From assembly GCA_016764915.1 (NCBI GenBank), contig JAESQY010000090.1, positions 1 through 64,000 of the forward strand: a DNA stretch of 64,000 bases. The letters run 5' to 3'. Below are positions 51,252-61,722 of this stretch, in pieces; the stretch's first letter is position 1; each line of letters opens with the position of its first letter. Below the pieces are notes generated by a model. It ran no database searches, was not told where the DNA came from, and saw only the letters and a list, made by a program, of their open reading frames with translations. The position numbers were made by a program, and so were the translations under genes. The stretch is from Aliivibrio sp. Lineage in GTDB: Bacteria > Pseudomonadota > Gammaproteobacteria > Enterobacterales > Vibrionaceae.

Positions 51252-51399
51252 TTATAGTAGTGTAAACAGCACTGAAATAGGAGGAAAATTTAGTAAAACT
51301 ACTGATTTATCACTAACTTTAATGAAATAAATGCCGCTGTTATACACTCTATGAATAAATTACTGTTTTAATCTGCCTGTTGCATCGAAATACGCTCTT

Positions 51400-51415
51400 G
51401 TGTAAACGTTTACAC
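51400..51415. promoter_or_regulatory. Gal operator upstream of galT
   Basis: GTGTAAACGTTTACAC is a perfect 16-base palindrome matching the GalR/GalS operator. It lies about 30 bases before the likely -35, comparable to the upstream gal operator of E. coli. Confidence 0.85.
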
Positions 51416-51444
51416 AGTTGGGATTTGGATCACGGTTAGCTTGA

Positions 51445-51472
51445 TTGTTGGTTGATAAACTCGTGGTATATT
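51445..51472 (+). promoter_or_regulatory. Likely sigma-70 promoter of galTKM
   Basis: TTGTTG and TATATT with a 16-base spacer, ending 28 bases before the galT start. Confidence 0.5.
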
Positions 51473-51500
51473 TTCTACTCTCTGATAAAAAGAGTTCATT

Positions 51501-52595
51501 ATGTCTAGTGTTGTTTCAAGTAGCGGTAAATTTAATTCCACCGATCATCCACATCGCCGATATAACCCATTAACAGGGCAGTGGGTATTGGTATCTCCAC
51601 ATCGGGCAAAACGCCCATGGCAGGGGCAGGATGAAAAACCGTCACTGATGCCTAGTGAACGTTATGATCCTGATTGCTTTTTATGTGCCAATAATCAACG
51701 TATTTCCGGTGATAAAAACCCAGATTATCAAGGTACCTTTGTTTTCACTAATGATTTTGCTGCGTTAACCACAGACACGCCAGATGCACCTGAGTCAGAC
51801 AATCATCTTTTTCGTAGCCAAAGTGCACGCGGTTTGAGTCGAGTCATCTGCTTCTCTCCCGATCACAGTAAGACACTGCCTGAGTTGCCACAAAAAAGCA
51901 TATTAGCGCTGGTTGATACCTGGGAACAGCAAATATCAGAGTTGGGTAAAGAGTATCTTTGGGTACAAGCTTTTGAAAACAAAGGCGCAGTGATGGGGTG
52001 TTCGCAGCCTCATCCACATGGGCAGGTGTGGGCGAATAACTTCTTACCCAATGAGATAGAGCGAAAAGATAAACAGTTGCGCGATTACCAGCGACAACAC
52101 GGTCGTAATCTTTTGCTTGATTATGTGCAGAGCGAAGAGAAAGATGGATCTCGAACTGTGGTGGATACAGAGCACTGGCTGGCTGTCGTGCCTTACTGGG
52201 CTGCCTGGCCTTTTGAAACCATGCTAATGCCAAAAGCGCATATTCGTCGCATGAGCGAATTAAGTGAAGAGCAGAGAGTGGATTTGGCACTGGCGCTGAA
52301 GAAACTGACCAGTCGATATGACAATCTATTTCAGTGCTCATTTCCTTACTCGATGGGCTGGCACTATGCTCCGTTTTTTGAACACGCTTTAGATTCATCG
52401 CAGGATACTGACATTGATCATTGGCAGTTGCATGCCCTTTTTTATCCACCACTTTTGCGCTCAGCAACGGTGCGAAAATTCATGGTTGGATATGAGATGC
52501 TGGCGGAGAGCCAAAGGGATCTTACTCCTGAACAAGCCGCAGAAAAACTTCGAGCAGTAAGCGATGTTCACTATTTAGATAATGGCCATTTATAA
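51501..52595 (+). CDS. galT: Galactose-1-phosphate uridylyltransferase
   Basis: A 364-residue GalT of the Leloir pathway: exchanges galactose 1-phosphate with UDP-glucose. The active-site HPH motif is at residues 171-173 ([13 protein letters not shown]), with His173 the expected nucleophile. The CFLC zinc pair is at 59-62, and the N-terminal [27 protein letters not shown] is highly conserved. First gene of galTKM. galE is not in the window. Confidence 0.96.
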   Translation: MSSVVSSSGKFNSTDHPHRRYNPLTGQWVLVSPHRAKRPWQGQDEKPSLMPSERYDPDCFLCANNQRISGDKNPDYQGTFVFTNDFAALTTDTPDAPESDNHLFRSQSARGLSRVICFSPDHSKTLPELPQKSILALVDTWEQQISELGKEYLWVQAFENKGAVMGCSQPHPHGQVWANNFLPNEIERKDKQLRDYQRQHGRNLLLDYVQSEEKDGSRTVVDTEHWLAVVPYWAAWPFETMLMPKAHIRRMSELSEEQRVDLALALKKLTSRYDNLFQCSFPYSMGWHYAPFFEHALDSSQDTDIDHWQLHALFYPPLLRSATVRKFMVGYEMLAESQRDLTPEQAAEKLRAVSDVHYLDNGHL

Positions 52596-52615
52596 GCCCT
52601 AATGTGAGAGATATT

Positions 52616-53788
52616 ATGACAGATTCAATTGCGCTGATTAAACAAGTTAGCCAATCTTTTCAACAGAGCTTTGGTTATTCGGCACATGCCTTTGTTCAAG
52701 CGCCGGGCCGAGTCAATTTGATTGGTGAACACACCGATTATAACGACGGTTTTGTTCTACCTTGTGCCATTAACTATCAAACTGTGGTGGCTGCCAGCAA
52801 AAGAGACGATAACATTGTACGGATCGTATCGGTCGATTATGGCAATGAAATCAATCAATTTGACCTTAACCAAACCATCACTTTTGATGCTGATTGTATG
52901 TGGGCAAATTACATACGAGGGGTCGTAAGCTGTTTATTAAATCGTGGTTATTCATTTAACGGTGCCGATATTGCGGTCAGTGGTAATGTACCGCAAGGCG
53001 CCGGATTGAGTTCATCAGCGGCTTTAGAGGTGGTGATTGGACAGACATTTAAAGCCCTCTATAACTTAGACATTAGCCAGCAAGAGATTGCGCTCAATGG
53101 CCAGCAAGCTGAGAATGAATTTGTTGGGTGTAACTGCGGCATTATGGATCAACTTATCTCAGCGGAAGGTGAAGAGAATCATGCACTACTTATTGATTGT
53201 CGCTCATTAGAGACAACGGCGGTGCCACTGCCTGCAGATATGGTGGTGATGATCATTAACTCCAATAAAAAGAGAGAGCTGGTGGGCAGTGAATACAATA
53301 CTCGCCGTCAGCAGTGTGAAGAGGCTGCTGAAATCTTTGGGGTTAAAGCGCTACGAGATGTCACTCTAAAGCAGTTTGAACTACGAAAGGGCGAACTCAG
53401 TGATGTGGTAGCCAGACGGGCAAAGCATGTGATTACCGAAAACGACCGCACTGAACTTGCTGCTGTTGCGTTGAAAAATGGTGATCTCCCTCTAATGGCG
53501 AAGCTGATGGAGCAGTCTCATTTCTCCATGAAAGACGATTTTGAGATCACGGTGACAGAAGTTGATACGTTAGTTGAGATTGTAAAACAACAATTGGGTG
53601 AAGAGGGGGGAGTTCGGATGACTGGTGGTGGTTTCGGCGGTTGTATCGTTGCGATGATGTCTCCAGATAAAGTGAATCAAGTACGTCAAGCTGTTGCAGA
53701 GAATTATGAAGCGGCGACTGGATTAAAAGCGTCGATTTATGTCTGTCAGGCCAAATCGGGTGCGTCTCAGCTTGAGATAATATCGTAA
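52616..53788 (+). CDS. galK: Galactokinase
   Basis: A 390-residue GHMP kinase that phosphorylates galactose. The galactokinase signature [22 protein letters not shown] is near residue 30. The ATP loop [17 protein letters not shown] is near residue 127 and the GHMP C-terminal [17 protein letters not shown] near residue 340. The start MTDSIALIK (52616) follows galT by 20 bases. It overlaps galM by one base (TAATG). Confidence 0.97.
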   Translation: MTDSIALIKQVSQSFQQSFGYSAHAFVQAPGRVNLIGEHTDYNDGFVLPCAINYQTVVAASKRDDNIVRIVSVDYGNEINQFDLNQTITFDADCMWANYIRGVVSCLLNRGYSFNGADIAVSGNVPQGAGLSSSAALEVVIGQTFKALYNLDISQQEIALNGQQAENEFVGCNCGIMDQLISAEGEENHALLIDCRSLETTAVPLPADMVVMIINSNKKRELVGSEYNTRRQQCEEAAEIFGVKALRDVTLKQFELRKGELSDVVARRAKHVITENDRTELAAVALKNGDLPLMAKLMEQSHFSMKDDFEITVTEVDTLVEIVKQQLGEEGGVRMTGGGFGGCIVAMMSPDKVNQVRQAVAENYEAATGLKASIYVCQAKSGASQLEIIS

Positions 53789-54825
53789 TGGATACAGAGC
53801 CTTTTACGGACGGTAAACCTGCCAATGTCTACACTCTGCATAATCAGCTTGGCAGCAAAATTGCGGTGATGGATATTGGTGCGACATGGCTTAGTTGTCA
53901 GCTTCAAGTTGATCAACAGATAAGAGAAGTATTGCTTGGCGTCGACACTATGGCTAAACATCAGCAGCAAGAGGCGTATTTAGGTGCAACGGTTGGCCGT
54001 TACGCCAATCGTATTGCTGGTGGCAAATTTGTCATTGGTGATAAGAACTACCAAGTGGCTGTTAATCAAGGTGGAAACTGCCTGCATGGCGGTGTTGAAG
54101 GCTTTGATAAACGTCGTTGGGCACTGCAAGAGTTACGCAGCGACTGCGTGGTTCTCTCTTTGCACTCAGCCGATGGCGAACAAGGTTTTCCTGGAAATTT
54201 GGAGGTGACAGTCAGTTATCAGTTAACGGATCAAAACGAGGTTGTCCTCGCTTATTCCGGCATGGTTGATAAAGCGTGTCCGGTTAATTTAACCAATCAT
54301 GCCTACTTTAACTTGATGGGTGATGAGTCCAGTGTTGATGGCTTAGAGCATCAGTTGCAGATATTTTCCGCTCATTATGCCGCGACGAATGAGGTGGCAA
54401 TACCAATCGGCAAGTTGAAATCTGTGGTTGATAGTGGTTTTGATTTTAACCAGTTGAAACCGATCAAGCAGGACTTCTTACGCGACTTTGATCAGCAGCT
54501 ATTGAGTGGTTATGACCACTCTCTGCTGCTTGATAGTGATAAAACCGATGGTCAACAGGTTGCGGCACGTTTGGTGTCGGCGGATAAACAGCTTACGATG
54601 GAGGTGAGAACCAGCAAGCCTGCTATTCAGCTTTACAGTGGTAACTTTCTGCAAGGCACTGCAGGTCGACAGTTGCATCAATACAGCAATCATCAGGGCA
54701 TCGCGTTAGAGACGCAGTTTTTACCGGATTCGCCTAATCACCCTGAGTGGCCGCACGTTTCCTCAATACTGCAACCAGAGCAAACGTATCAAGCGGTTAC
54801 TAAATATAAGTTTATTGTCAGTTAG
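53788..54825 (+). CDS. galM: Aldose 1-epimerase (galactose mutarotase)
   Basis: A 345-residue GalM that converts beta- to alpha-D-galactose. Conserved segments: YLGATVGRYANRIAGGKF with NQGGNCLHGGVEGFDKRRW, and VNLTNHAYFNLMGD with the catalytic His. The C-terminal GIALETQFLPDSPNHPEWP carries the catalytic Glu. Last gene of the operon. Confidence 0.95.
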   Translation: MDTEPFTDGKPANVYTLHNQLGSKIAVMDIGATWLSCQLQVDQQIREVLLGVDTMAKHQQQEAYLGATVGRYANRIAGGKFVIGDKNYQVAVNQGGNCLHGGVEGFDKRRWALQELRSDCVVLSLHSADGEQGFPGNLEVTVSYQLTDQNEVVLAYSGMVDKACPVNLTNHAYFNLMGDESSVDGLEHQLQIFSAHYAATNEVAIPIGKLKSVVDSGFDFNQLKPIKQDFLRDFDQQLLSGYDHSLLLDSDKTDGQQVAARLVSADKQLTMEVRTSKPAIQLYSGNFLQGTAGRQLHQYSNHQGIALETQFLPDSPNHPEWPHVSSILQPEQTYQAVTKYKFIVS

Positions 54826-54843
54826 AGCTGTTGTGCGTGAGAT

Positions 54844-55842
54844 CTATATTTTACTGACGGACATTCTTTTAATCAGTGTTGGATTGAACAGACTGACGCT
54901 GCTGCTTTTGTGTTCACCCTTAGCCAGCATAATGGCCAGAGACGCCGCTTTTTCTGCCATAATATGAATGGGATAACGAATTGTGGTCAATTTTGGATGC
55001 ACAAATTTAGCAATTAAACCATCATCGAACCCAACCAGAGACATCTGTTCTGGAACCTTGATGCTGTTATCTTCAAGTGCAGATAGTGCACCTGCAGCCA
55101 TAAAATCGTTGTAAGCGAAAGTTGCGGTGACGGGTAAGTTTTTAGCCAGCAGATTCATCATCGCTTTCTCACCCCCGATATCTGTTGGTTCGGAGAATTC
55201 TATATAGTTGTCAGATGTGGTGAGGCCATTATCTTTAAGCGCTTGTAAATAACCATCTTTACGCTGAACACTGTCTTCGATCTCTTGATTTGAACCGATG
55301 CAAGCTATCTGCTTATGGCCATTTTTGATGAGAAATTCAGTGGCGAGATAGGCGCCTTTGAAATTATCGAGTGCAATACAGCGCTCTGCAATTTCAGGTA
55401 CCAATCGGTTGATCAAAATAAATCCGGGTACTTCGTTGGCGTAATCAATCAGTTCTTGGTTACTTAGCCCTTTCGAGTGCACAACCAATGAATCACATCG
55501 GCTGTTGATCAGCAGCTCAATCGCATTTCGCTCGTCAGTGGCATTGTGATAACCATTTCCGATTAAGACCTGCTTGCCATTTTTACGAGCAACATCATCC
55601 ACCGCTTTTATCATCAAACCAAAAAATGGATCCGAAACATCACTGACCAATACGCCAATGGTATTGGTACTTTTACTGACTAATGCGCGGGCATTGGCGT
55701 TGGGTCTATAACCGAGCGCTTTCATCGATTTTTCAACCACGGCGATCGACTTTGCACTCGCTTTTGGTGACTTGTTGATGACACGAGATACGGTTGCGAT
55801 AGAGACACCCGAATCTTTTGCAACATCTTTAATGGTAGCCAT
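54844..55842 (-). CDS. galR: GalR/GalS-type LacI-family repressor
   Basis: A 332-residue LacI-family repressor. The head MATIKDVAKDSGVSIATVSRVINKSPKASAKSIAVVEKSMKALGYRPNANARALVSK and effector domain (VLVSDVSDPFFGLMIKAVDDVA, SLVGFDDGLIAKFVHPKLTTIRYP) match GalR/GalS. It converges on galM. It likely binds the GTGTAAACGTTTACAC operator at galT. GalR or GalS cannot be told apart here. Confidence 0.88.
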   Translation of the reverse strand: MATIKDVAKDSGVSIATVSRVINKSPKASAKSIAVVEKSMKALGYRPNANARALVSKSTNTIGVLVSDVSDPFFGLMIKAVDDVARKNGKQVLIGNGYHNATDERNAIELLINSRCDSLVVHSKGLSNQELIDYANEVPGFILINRLVPEIAERCIALDNFKGAYLATEFLIKNGHKQIACIGSNQEIEDSVQRKDGYLQALKDNGLTTSDNYIEFSEPTDIGGEKAMMNLLAKNLPVTATFAYNDFMAAGALSALEDNSIKVPEQMSLVGFDDGLIAKFVHPKLTTIRYPIHIMAEKAASLAIMLAKGEHKSSSVSLFNPTLIKRMSVSKI

Positions 55843-55962
55843 GAATAACCTCACATTGTAATTGCACCCATTTAACCCTTGTAGTGAAAATATGGCAATG
55901 GCTGATTGATATTTTGTGGAGTTATAAGATATAGATCGCTGTAATTCCTTATTTTATTGTTA

Positions 55963-56334
<372 letters not shown>

Positions 56335-56337
56335 TCG

Positions 56338-57081
56338 TTATTTGATCAGATCATATAGAGTCGGTTTTCTGGCCTTTACGGTCTGTTGTAAAAAATTGAC
56401 GATCCAGAGGGCGATCGATTGTGAATCTGCGACTTTATCGAGTGTTTTTTTTCCTTGTGCAAGTCGACTGGGATCAATAATGTCTTGTCGGTAATCCATT
56501 AATGCCGAGGAAAACTCGACCGTAAATTCAGGATGACCTTGAAAGCCTAAAAAGTGGTTGCCGACCTGTATAGCGCTGTATGGACAGAAGTCATTGGCAA
56601 GAATTACCTGACTATTGGCTGGCAGTGCTATCACCTGATCTTGATGGCTAACGATGAGTCCAACCAGAGGCAACTCAGGGCTCATCCACGGTTTTTTATT
56701 GATGATCTGAGCCGTTGATATACCCAGTCCCCATCCATTGTATGAGAGAGCGACTTTTCCCCCTAATGCGTGAGCAATAAGCTGATGACCGAAACAGATG
56801 CCTACTAGTCCAATTTGTGCATCGTATAAACGGCGAACAAAATTCACCAGCTCATCAATCCAAGGAAGATCATCATAAACACTATAACGACTTCCGGTTG
56901 ACAGGTAAGCGTCACACTCATCAAGATCTTTCGGATATACTCCTTTATGTACTTCGTAAAATACCAGTTTCAGAGGTGTATTAGTCTGCTGTAGTAGTGT
57001 GGCAAACATTGTTGAATAGTCGCCATACTGAGTGCGTAGTGTTTGATTTACATTGTCGCAAAGTAAAATTCCTAGCTTCAT
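56338..57081 (-). CDS. Class I glutamine amidotransferase-like protein
   Basis: A 247-residue GATase1-fold protein. The nucleophile Cys96 is in LVGICFGHQLIAHALGG and His183/Glu185 in GFQGHPEF, so the catalytic triad is complete. It stands alone without a synthetase partner domain, like the GMP synthase-related YfeJ-type proteins. It is 54 bases downstream of an aldehyde dehydrogenase, and the pair could belong to amine or amino acid breakdown. The substrate is unknown. Confidence 0.82.
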   Translation of the reverse strand: MKLGILLCDNVNQTLRTQYGDYSTMFATLLQQTNTPLKLVFYEVHKGVYPKDLDECDAYLSTGSRYSVYDDLPWIDELVNFVRRLYDAQIGLVGICFGHQLIAHALGGKVALSYNGWGLGISTAQIINKKPWMSPELPLVGLIVSHQDQVIALPANSQVILANDFCPYSAIQVGNHFLGFQGHPEFTVEFSSALMDYRQDIIDPSRLAQGKKTLDKVADSQSIALWIVNFLQQTVKARKPTLYDLIK

Positions 57082-57135
57082 TGAACGATCTCCTTATCGA
57101 GTATTGATGACTCCTACCTTACTTCAGTCAAATGG

Positions 57136-58527
57136 TTAAAGGTGTGTTTTAAGGTTAAATGATTTAGTTTGAGTGACGTTGTGATAACCAAAGGTAGATA
57201 AATTGCTGCCGCTACCTGAGTTTTTTGTGCCTGACCACGCTAAAGCTGGGTCTTGATAATCACAGCGATTAATAAAAAAGGTCCCTACGTGAAGCTCTTC
57301 ACCAATCGCAATAGCTGCATTGATGTCCGTTGCGAAAACGGAAGCGGTGAGACCATATTGTGAGTCATTCATAAGTTCAATCGCTTCTTGATCAGTTTTG
57401 ACTCTCATGACCCCTACCACTGGGCCAAATGTTTCATCGCGCATGATTTTCATTTTATGATTTACGTTGGTGAGTAGTTGGGGAGCTAAGTAACAGGATT
57501 TTTTATCATAATTTGGAAAATCGTCAGTTGAGATATGAGCGACAGCGCCCATCTTTATGGCCTCATTAATTTGAGAACGGATGCATTTTGCCGCAGCGAA
57601 GCTGACAACGGGTCCTAAGGTCACTTGAGGATCAAAGGGAGGACCAAGTTTAAACTGTTTGATTAACTTTTCTGCTTTATCAACAAATTCGGAATAGATT
57701 GAATGATGAACATAGATGCGTTCAATTGCGCTGCAAGATTGGCCTGAATTAAAATAGGCGCCATCAATACAACTTTCAACGGCATGTTCAAGATTAGCAT
57801 CGTGTCGAATGTAAGCCGAATCTTTACCGCCGAGATCCAAACCAACCGTTACTATTCTGTTTGATGTTGCGGCTTTTATCGCTTTGCCCCCCTCAACAGA
57901 CCCGGTGAAAGATACGTAATTAATACCAGGATGCTGCGCTAATTTCTGAGTCGCAGTCCGGCTTAAATGAAGGTACTGGAATACACCGAGTGGAAGTTGA
58001 GTTTGCTGAAACGCTTTGGCAAACTGCTCTGCACACAGAAGAGTCTGAGATGAATGCTTTAAGATGACACAGTTTCCAGCCATGATAGCGGGAATAAGGA
58101 TATTTATTGCACTTAGATAGGGGTAATTCCAAGGAGAAATGACAACAACGGTACCTAAAGGCTCTTTTTTTATGTATCGGGTATAACCAGTCAGGTGATT
58201 CAATACGATCGGCTCTAAGGCTTCTTCTGCTGCATCTATCAAATATCTGGCACGCTCTTCCGTTGCCATTATTTCAGCTCTTGCGAAACGAATGGGTCGT
58301 CCCATCATCCAACATAACTGCCGAGCAATTTCATCTTGGTTACTGATGATCGCATCAATCATTTGGTGGCAAATGGTGGCTCTGTCTTTGATTAGGATCG
58401 ATTTCCATTGCAGGTGCGCTGACTGGGCTTCTTGCACCGCAGTTTCAACCTCAAGTGGGCTGGCAAGTTTTCTGGTGGCATAAATCGAACCATCAATGGG
58501 GCTACGGCTGGTCAGAACATCACTCAT
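57136..58527 (-). CDS. NAD(P)-dependent aldehyde dehydrogenase
   Basis: A 463-residue ALDH-superfamily enzyme. The catalytic Cys265 is in NSGQSCSAIER and the cofactor loop FTGSVEGGKAI is near residue 207. Asn (SPWNYP) near residue 134 is present. The usual general-base Glu of the ELGGK motif is Asp231 here (GLDLGGKDSAY), a conservative but unusual change. It is upstream of the amidotransferase-like gene on the same strand. The substrate is not recognisable. Confidence 0.85.
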   Translation of the reverse strand: MSDVLTSRSPIDGSIYATRKLASPLEVETAVQEAQSAHLQWKSILIKDRATICHQMIDAIISNQDEIARQLCWMMGRPIRFARAEIMATEERARYLIDAAEEALEPIVLNHLTGYTRYIKKEPLGTVVVISPWNYPYLSAINILIPAIMAGNCVILKHSSQTLLCAEQFAKAFQQTQLPLGVFQYLHLSRTATQKLAQHPGINYVSFTGSVEGGKAIKAATSNRIVTVGLDLGGKDSAYIRHDANLEHAVESCIDGAYFNSGQSCSAIERIYVHHSIYSEFVDKAEKLIKQFKLGPPFDPQVTLGPVVSFAAAKCIRSQINEAIKMGAVAHISTDDFPNYDKKSCYLAPQLLTNVNHKMKIMRDETFGPVVGVMRVKTDQEAIELMNDSQYGLTASVFATDINAAIAIGEELHVGTFFINRCDYQDPALAWSGTKNSGSGSNLSTFGYHNVTQTKSFNLKTHL

Positions 58528-58679
58528 GTTTAATGCCTTTTACTACTTGCGTAATGATTACTCTCCGTACAGATTAAAATGCAATAGATTGAATAATTTA
58601 ATAAATAATTGTTAGTAATATAAATATAGACGCAAGTGGGCGAGTTGCAATGTTAAAAGAGAGGGTGATAGAAAAGGAA

Positions 58680-58712
58680 AAAGAGCTCAAATAAACGTAA
58701 TTTAAGCTCTTT
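58680..58712 (-). terminator. Terminator-like hairpin downstream of dapD
   Basis: AAAGAGCT (58680-58687) and AGCTCTTT (58705-58712) with a 17-base loop, followed on the minus strand by TTTCCTTTTC; 48 bases after the dapD stop. Confidence 0.5.
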
Positions 58713-58759
58713 ATATTTGAAATGTAATGATAAGTTATTTTTAACTTAACAGTAGTGAT

Positions 58760-59791
58760 TTAGTTATTGTGGTGTAACTCGTTGTTTAGCTCAACCGCGG
58801 TTTTATTGGTTAAGCACTCAATTTGTCCAGTCACTGAATGACGGCGGAACAGCAGATCAGTTTGACCGGCAAGATCGCGTGCTTTTGCTATTTCGATCTC
58901 TTTGCCACTTAAGTCAAGCATACGAACTTTGGTTCCGGCAGTGACATATAATCCAGACTCAATCGTACAGCGATCACCCAATGGGAAACCAAGACCTGAG
59001 TTGGCGCCTAATAAGCAGTTTTCGCCAATTGAGATAACCATTTTACCCCCACCAGACAGCGTTCCCATGATAGAAGCGCCACCGCCTACATCTGAGCCTT
59101 CACCGACCATGACGCCAGCAGAGATTCGGCCTTCAACCATGCTTACACCGGTTGTTCCTGCATTGAAGTTGATGAAACCTTCATGCATAACGGTAGTGCC
59201 TTGGCCAACGTGAGCACCAAGACGGACACGAGAGGTATCCGCAATACGGATGCCAGCAGGGACCACGTAATCCACCATTTTTGGAAATTTATCAACACAG
59301 TCAACAGTAATAACGTCGCCATTCAGACGGGCGTCAATTTGGCGTTCAGCAAGTTCTGGTAGATCAATGGGTCCAACATTGGTCCATGCGATGTTATGCA
59401 ATAGTCCAAAGATGCCATCCAATACAGTACCGTGAGGCTGAACTAAGCGGTGTGAAATGAGCTGCAGTTTCAAAAAGCCTTCAGCCACAGATGTTGGCTG
59501 CTCATCTGTTGCCAAGATAACAAGAACCAGTGGTTGAGAAGAGCTGCCGGCTTTAGTGGCAAAACTTGAGTTGGCGCTATCGCCATTTGCGTTAAAAGCG
59601 GTAGCAAGTTGTGCTGCTTGGCTTGACGTTACTTCAACTGCTTGATTGCCTTCCTGGAAATCAACAACTTTTGCAATTGCACTAACCAGTGCATCACTAG
59701 GGTTTAAAAGTGGGTTTGGGAAAAATGCTTCAATGATTTTCCCATCACGATTTTTTGTAGCAGTACCTAAGGCAAGCGAGAATATGGCCAT
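58760..59791 (-). CDS. dapD: Tetrahydrodipicolinate N-succinyltransferase DapD
   Basis: A 343-residue DapD of the long form found in vibrios and related bacteria. It transfers succinyl from succinyl-CoA to tetrahydrodipicolinate in lysine and diaminopimelate synthesis. The C-terminal left-handed beta-helix hexapeptide repeats (IADTSRVRLGAHVGQGTTVMHEGFINFNAGTTG, VEGRISAGVMVGEGSDVGGGASIMG) are clear. The start MAIFSLALGTATKN gives the expected length; upstream extension is discarded. Confidence 0.95.
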   Translation of the reverse strand: MAIFSLALGTATKNRDGKIIEAFFPNPLLNPSDALVSAIAKVVDFQEGNQAVEVTSSQAAQLATAFNANGDSANSSFATKAGSSSQPLVLVILATDEQPTSVAEGFLKLQLISHRLVQPHGTVLDGIFGLLHNIAWTNVGPIDLPELAERQIDARLNGDVITVDCVDKFPKMVDYVVPAGIRIADTSRVRLGAHVGQGTTVMHEGFINFNAGTTGVSMVEGRISAGVMVGEGSDVGGGASIMGTLSGGGKMVISIGENCLLGANSGLGFPLGDRCTIESGLYVTAGTKVRMLDLSGKEIEIAKARDLAGQTDLLFRRHSVTGQIECLTNKTAVELNNELHHNN

Positions 59792-59964
59792 TATAGAGTA
59801 ATCTCCGTTTCTATAATTTGATGAAATTGCATCAATAATCAAATTTACTTAATAAATTACATTCATCATAAAGAGAGAACTTTACTAAGTCTATAAAAAC
59901 AGAAAGCAGCAAGCCAACAAATGACCGACTGCTTTTAATGGTTTAGCTTGTTGCTTACTCGATG

Positions 59965-60264
59965 CTATGCAGCAGCTTCTGAGTCAGATGGTTCAGCAAC
60001 CACTTTCACTTCTTTTGGTTTTTTTGGTGCAGGTTTACGTTTTGCACCTAAAGCAATAAGAACCTCTTCTTTATTTTTTGCTAAGTATAAAGAGAGCTCT
60101 TCTTGTTTTGCTTCATCTTCTAGCAATTTGCTTTCACCCAGTAATGTGAACAGCTCATCAGCCATATCCAGCATTTTGTCATAAGCGTCAGCTTCAGCTT
60201 TAGAGGTAAAAGTCATCTTTTCTTCTCCGTTGCGTTCCACTACGTACTTGACGATAACAGCCAT
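59965..60264 (-). CDS. yebG: SOS-inducible YebG family protein
   Basis: A 99-residue YebG. Motifs: MAVIVKYVVERNGEEKMTFTSKAEADAYDKMLDMADEL and a C-terminal KRKPAPKKPKE tail rich in Lys and Pro. YebG is a small DNA-damage-induced protein in E. coli of unknown role. A LexA box at 60294-60313 lies 30 bases upstream, consistent with SOS control. Confidence 0.92.
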   Translation of the reverse strand: MAVIVKYVVERNGEEKMTFTSKAEADAYDKMLDMADELFTLLGESKLLEDEAKQEELSLYLAKNKEEVLIALGAKRKPAPKKPKEVKVVAEPSDSEAAA

Positions 60265-60293
60265 GGTCATCCCCTAAATAATTAATCCAAATT

Positions 60294-60313
60294 TACTGGC
60301 TTTTTATACAGTA
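60294..60313. promoter_or_regulatory. LexA box between yebG and the glycosylase-family gene
   Basis: TACTGGCTTTTTATACAGTA fits TACTGT-N8-ACAGTA with one mismatch (G for T). It lies between divergent genes, so it could control both. Confidence 0.82.
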
Positions 60314-60351
60314 GGTTCTACACTATGTCCAGTTTAAAGAAGGTAGTTGTG

Positions 60352-61038
60352 ATGACAAGAGAAAAATTTGAGTTTGTTTATCAACGAGCAGCAGAGAGAA
60401 AAGGCGGCGTTGAAAGCTTAGAAAGTATCATTAATAAACCGCTAACAGCGGCAAAACTGGCCTCAGTTTCCGATGACCGTTGGTTAGCCTGTTTTACAGA
60501 GAAAGTCTTTCAGTGCGGCATCTCGTGGAGTGTAGTGAGAAAAAAATGGCCTAATTTTGAACAGCTTTTTTTTGGTTTTGATATCGAGAAAATGTTGTTG
60601 ATGCCCGACGCTATGTGGGAGCAGAAAGCGCAAGATCCTCAAATTATTCGCCACCTTACTAAGGTGATGACCATTCCAGCGAATGCGCGCATGATTCAGC
60701 AGGAACAAAGAGCTCATGGTTCATTTGCAACCATGGTTGCTGATTGGCCGACGGAGGATATTACCGGTTTATGGAACTATCTAAAAAAACATGGCAAGCG
60801 ATTAGGGGGTAATACTGGCGCTTATAGCTTGCGGGTAATGGGGAAAGACACCTTTATTCTCTCATCAGATGTTGAGGCGTATTTACGACAAAGTGGCATT
60901 GTAGACAGTGGAAGAACCACCAAAAGAGCTCAATTATCGGCTCAAACTGCGTTTAATGATTGGCAACAAGAGTCAGGAAGAAGCTTAAGCGAAATCAGTC
61001 AGGTTATCGCGTTTAGCTGTGGCGATAACCGAGTGTAA
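60352..61038 (+). CDS. DNA-3-methyladenine glycosylase I family protein
   Basis: A 228-residue protein of the Tag/Adenine_glyco family (COG2818): DDRWLACFTEKVFQCGISWSVVRKKWPNFEQLFFGFDIEKM matches the QaGLSW-type core. The later YLKKHGKRLGGNTGAYSLRVMGKDTFILSSDVEAYL corresponds to the family C terminus. It would remove alkylated adenine from DNA. It lacks the Tag N-terminal Cys zinc motif, so specificity may differ. The ATG at 60352 has an AGAAGG site; ATG 60325 is an alternative. Shares a LexA box with yebG. Confidence 0.75.
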   Translation: MTREKFEFVYQRAAERKGGVESLESIINKPLTAAKLASVSDDRWLACFTEKVFQCGISWSVVRKKWPNFEQLFFGFDIEKMLLMPDAMWEQKAQDPQIIRHLTKVMTIPANARMIQQEQRAHGSFATMVADWPTEDITGLWNYLKKHGKRLGGNTGAYSLRVMGKDTFILSSDVEAYLRQSGIVDSGRTTKRAQLSAQTAFNDWQQESGRSLSEISQVIAFSCGDNRV

Positions 61039-61087
61039 ACTGATCAGCTTAAGCGTATTTAACGGGAATTAATCGTTTGAACTTGAG

Positions 61088-61525
61088 TTAATTAACGATG
61101 ATGTCGATTGAAGCGTTTGCTGTGTATGAGCCTTTAGGTTTATCTACACAGTAGAGCGCAGCGACATATTTTCCTGAATCAATTTGGTGAATCAAGGTCG
61201 CACTTCCTTTTTTTGGTGACTCCCAGTTCCCTGAATCCGAGAGAGGCTGCATGACCTTCATGTTTTCTAAAAACTGTACATCGATTGGAAGACCTTGCTG
61301 ATAAACGGCGACAAAAGCAAAATCATCGCTGTTTTGACACTGTAAATTAAGCGTAATGTCGCCCGGTTTCATGGTCAAACTGTCGCTGGATTTTTGCGCA
61401 ATCACACTATTATCGCCATTAGCGACTGAGGCCATTTTTATCTCGCCAGAAAGTGCATAACCGCTTATTCCAAGAGTGATAATCAGTGTTGAGTTAACCA
61501 GTAGCTGCTTTTTGAAAACGTTCAT
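61088..61525 (-). CDS. Secreted protein of unknown function
   Basis: A 145-residue protein with a signal peptide (MNVFKKQLLVNSTLIITLGISGYALSGE, cleavage near residue 27). The mature part is about 118 residues and beta-rich, with two cysteines (LQCQNSDD, ALYCVDK) likely forming a disulfide. No family recognised. Convergent with the glycosylase-family gene. Confidence 0.65.
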   Translation of the reverse strand: MNVFKKQLLVNSTLIITLGISGYALSGEIKMASVANGDNSVIAQKSSDSLTMKPGDITLNLQCQNSDDFAFVAVYQQGLPIDVQFLENMKVMQPLSDSGNWESPKKGSATLIHQIDSGKYVAALYCVDKPKGSYTANASIDIIVN

Positions 61526-61722
61526 ATTTATATCCTTAAAATCATTTGAGTGGACACAACCTGTAACGATTAGGTTACTGAAACCACTTTAGGATATTAA
61601 ATTGAGCGCATACATTACCTAGGTATAGTTTGGGGCCGCTACTTCCAACAATAGTTAACCTGACCGAATCTTAGTGTTTTTTTGACAGAGTGGGTTAATG
61701 ACTTTTTTGAGCACTGCTTCCG

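Noticed and set aside
51844..52467. A 207-codon open frame antisense to galT
   Set aside because: It mirrors the conserved galT coding sequence; composition and lack of start context mark it as a shadow frame.
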